In this document: positions 62,162 through 64,000 of the stretch, one piece after another
How positions within the stretch are numbered: position 1 is the stretch's first letter
Layout: every line of letters starts with the position of its first letter
Source: Natrinema sp. SYSU A 869
GTDB lineage: Archaea > Halobacteriota > Halobacteria > Halobacteriales > Natrialbaceae
Assembly (NCBI RefSeq): GCF_019879105.1
Contig: NZ_CP082249.1
Location: 3,782,001-3,846,000 of the forward strand
Length of the DNA: 64,000 nt
Direction of reading: 5' to 3'
Made by a program: the position numbers and the translations under genes
Notes under the pieces: model-generated
Told to the model about the DNA's origin: nothing
Database searches by the model: none
The model's input: only the letters and a program-made list of their open reading frames with translations

Positions 62162-63274
62162 ATGAGCGAAGACGAGGGCACGGACACGTCAGCCCAGGGT
62201 GTCCCGTCCGCGGAGGAATCCGACGACGGCGAGACGGCCGACGTGGATCCCGCGGCGTCGACGGATGGGGAATCGGAACCAACTCCGGAGTCAGACGACT
62301 CGAGAGCAGCATCTGCGAACGCGGACGTCGATACGTCCGAGGGAGCGGCTAACGCGGATCCAGATGTCGAGACGACTGCGGACACCGAGGACGCGCCCCG
62401 GGAAGCACCCGAAACGAGCGCGGACATCCAGCAGGTGCTCGATCGGGTTACGGAGTACGACGACGAACTCGCCCGCAAGGTCAGTTCCATCGTCGAGGAG
62501 GCCCGCGATCTCAACGGGACCGTCAAACACCAGCGCGAGGAACTCGAGGACCTCACGGAGCGCATTGAATCCCAGGCCGAGACCATCGGTGACCTTCAGG
62601 ACGAACTGGACGAATACGAGCAGGCGATAGACGAACGCGACGCCCAACTCGAGGAGCACGAAGAGGAGATCGAGAACCTCGAGAGCCGGCTCAAGCGAAA
62701 GCAGGCGGACTTCCAGAACTACAAGAAACGCGCCAAGAAGCGCCAACAGCAGATGAAAGACCGCGCCACTGAGGACCTCGTCGAGCGGCTCATCGGCGTC
62801 CGAGACAACTTAAAGCGGGCACTCAAGGAGGACAGCGACGATGTCGAGACGCTCCAAGATGGCGTCGAGATGACGCTTCGGGAGTTCGACCGGATTCTCG
62901 AGGACGAGAACGTCTCCGAGATCGAGCCCGAACCCGGCACCGAGACCGATCCACAGCGTCACGAGGTCATGATGCAGGTCGACAGTGACCAGCCAGAGGG
63001 GACCGTCGCCGACGTCTACACGCCCGGCTACGAGATGGGTGACAAGGTCATTCAGAACGCTCAGGTGACGGTCTCGAACGGCGAACTCGCCGAGACCGAC
63101 GGCGATGGCCCCGCAGAATCGGCCGGACAGGGCGACGAATCTGACAGTAACGAGACCGACGGGGCCGACGACGACTCGTCGGATGCCGACGCCGAGGACG
63201 GCGAAGCGATCGAACTCGGCGGCGAAGTTGACGACGACCGCGAGGACGCCCCAGCGGACGAAGCTGACGAGTAA
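62162..63274 (+). CDS. grpE: Nucleotide exchange factor GrpE
   Basis: A 370-residue GrpE, co-chaperone that releases ADP from DnaK. The acidic N-terminal extension of about 85 residues and an acidic tail of about 60 residues are haloarchaeal additions. The core has a long coiled coil (about residues 90-190), then [19 protein letters not shown] and the beta-wing ([30 protein letters not shown] region). Start MSEDEGTD follows TATA CCTTTTATTA at leaderless spacing. Precedes dnaK. Confidence 0.95.
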   Translation: MSEDEGTDTSAQGVPSAEESDDGETADVDPAASTDGESEPTPESDDSRAASANADVDTSEGAANADPDVETTADTEDAPREAPETSADIQQVLDRVTEYDDELARKVSSIVEEARDLNGTVKHQREELEDLTERIESQAETIGDLQDELDEYEQAIDERDAQLEEHEEEIENLESRLKRKQADFQNYKKRAKKRQQQMKDRATEDLVERLIGVRDNLKRALKEDSDDVETLQDGVEMTLREFDRILEDENVSEIEPEPGTETDPQRHEVMMQVDSDQPEGTVADVYTPGYEMGDKVIQNAQVTVSNGELAETDGDGPAESAGQGDESDSNETDGADDDSSDADAEDGEAIELGGEVDDDREDAPADEADE

Positions 63275-63430
63275 CGCGAACGGAATTTGTCGAGCCGTCG
63301 ACGCTCGTGGCCCCGGCGACGGCTCGAGAGAGCACCGGATTGACACTGGTTTTCACTCTGATTCAACTGTCGCGAGCGCGGCTCTAGAGCGGCGTGCCCG
63401 GATTTTATTCGGCTCTGCTGCTCAGCTAGT

Positions 63431-63440
63431 AACCTTTAAA
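63431..63440 (+). promoter_or_regulatory. TATA box of dnaK
   Basis: AACCTTTAAA, about 30 nt before the ATG at 63468; separate from the grpE promoter, so dnaK can be transcribed alone. Confidence 0.5.
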
Positions 63441-63467
63441 ACAAAGTGCGCACAATACCCGTCCACG

Positions 63468-64000
63468 ATGGCGAGCAACAAAATTCTCGGAATCGACCTG
63501 GGGACGACGAACAGCGCGTTCGCGGTGATGGAAGGTGGCGATCCGGAGATCATCGTTAACGCCGAAGGCGAGCGGACGACGCCCTCCGTCGTCGCCTTTA
63601 CCGACGACGAGCGACTCGTCGGGAAACCGGCGAAGAACCAGGCGATTCAGAACCCCGAAAAGACGATTGCCTCGATCAAGCGCCACATCGGTGAGGATGA
63701 CTATACCGTCGAGATCGAGGGCGAGGAGTATACGCCCGAAGAGATTTCGGCAATGATCCTCCAGAAGATCAAACGCGACGCCGAGGACTATCTCGGCGAC
63801 GAGGTCGAGAAGGCTGTTATCACGGTCCCCGCCTACTTCTCCGACCGACAGCGCCAGGCGACCAAAGACGCCGGCGAGATCGCCGGCTTCGAGGTCGAGC
63901 GCATCATCAACGAGCCGACCGCTGCGTCGATGGCCTACGGCCTCGACGACGACTCCGACCAGACCGTGCTCGTCTATGACCTCGGTGGCGGCACCTTCGA
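63468..64000 (+). CDS. dnaK: Chaperone DnaK (Hsp70), 5' part only
   Basis: The first 177 codons of Hsp70, cut by the window end. The ATPase domain motifs [16 protein letters not shown] (phosphate 1), [20 protein letters not shown] and YDLGGGTFD (phosphate 2) are present. With grpE upstream it forms the usual archaeal chaperone cluster; dnaJ probably follows beyond the window. Confidence 0.97.
   Translation, partial: MASNKILGIDLGTTNSAFAVMEGGDPEIIVNAEGERTTPSVVAFTDDERLVGKPAKNQAIQNPEKTIASIKRHIGEDDYTVEIEGEEYTPEEISAMILQKIKRDAEDYLGDEVEKAVITVPAYFSDRQRQATKDAGEIAGFEVERIINEPTAASMAYGLDDDSDQTVLVYDLGGGTF

Overview
The window is haloarchaeal chromosome. The evidence is a high-GC sequence, acidic proteins, twin-arginine (Tat) signals on several secreted proteins, TATA boxes about 27-30 nt upstream of leaderless ATG/GTG starts, and archaeal markers: L21e, Rpo4/RpoF, aEF-1beta, NreA, a split MetE pair, TrmB and HalOD1. 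The gene content fits the Natrialbales (Natrinema/Haloterrigena type), but that genus-level guess is inference. No rRNA, tRNA or CRISPR array was seen.

Layout. 0-9.5 kb: a 5'-truncated, frameshifted DUF5305-type membrane protein, purF, a palindrome-rich spacer, an SLC13 permease divergent from a tautomerase, a UspA protein, a membrane protein, a Get3/ArsA-type ATPase and an aminotransferase. 9.6-21.4 kb: Tat-exported subtilase, CinA-type amidohydrolase, several membrane proteins, AI-2E-type exporter, frameshifted NhaC antiporter, nreA and an orphan PAS histidine kinase. 21.7-25.9 kb: a zinc-finger micro-protein with aEF-1beta, two uncharacterised or MBL genes, a class I terpene-synthase-like gene and a trans-sulfuration enzyme. 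26.1-33.3 kb: an MBL protein resembling the CMP-Neu5Ac hydroxylase fold, then the information-processing cluster L21e-rpoF-DUF655-rsmA-mscS-HemK2-type methyltransferase, then a PQQ-propeller lipoprotein. 33.5-36.5 kb: split methionine synthase pair (first gene frameshifted) and a nitroreductase.

36.7-51 kb is the most system-like region. It holds a secreted GH3 glycosidase, two uncharacterised genes, and a TrmB regulator followed by a complete carbohydrate ABC transporter (binding lipoprotein, two permeases, ATPase, small membrane protein). Two Gfo/Idh dehydrogenases and a xylose-isomerase-like TIM-barrel protein follow. A 14-bp operator-like sequence recurs before the regulator, before the binding protein and before the last dehydrogenase. 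I infer a TrmB-controlled uptake and oxidative (keto-sugar type) glycoside catabolism module.

51.5-64 kb: a frameshifted SHOCT-like protein, a quinone-reductase-like MDR, an HD phosphohydrolase, an amidohydrolase, gamma-carbonic anhydrase, DUF3006, a glutaredoxin-like protein, a cysteine-free uracil-DNA glycosylase-like protein, a C2H2-like micro-protein and an XPB-like helicase. A small insertion hot spot follows: an 86-bp palindromic element, a 330-bp transposase-less IS200/IS605-like element splitting a beta-carbonic anhydrase, and a 109-bp element with 15-bp inverted ends. Then come grpE and the 5' part of dnaK.

Four genes carry single frameshifts, which could be real decay, slippage or assembly error. 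A second copy and a half copy of the 86-bp element lie at 48.5 kb and 9.5 kb; the 48.5-kb copy supplies the stop codon of a dehydrogenase gene.
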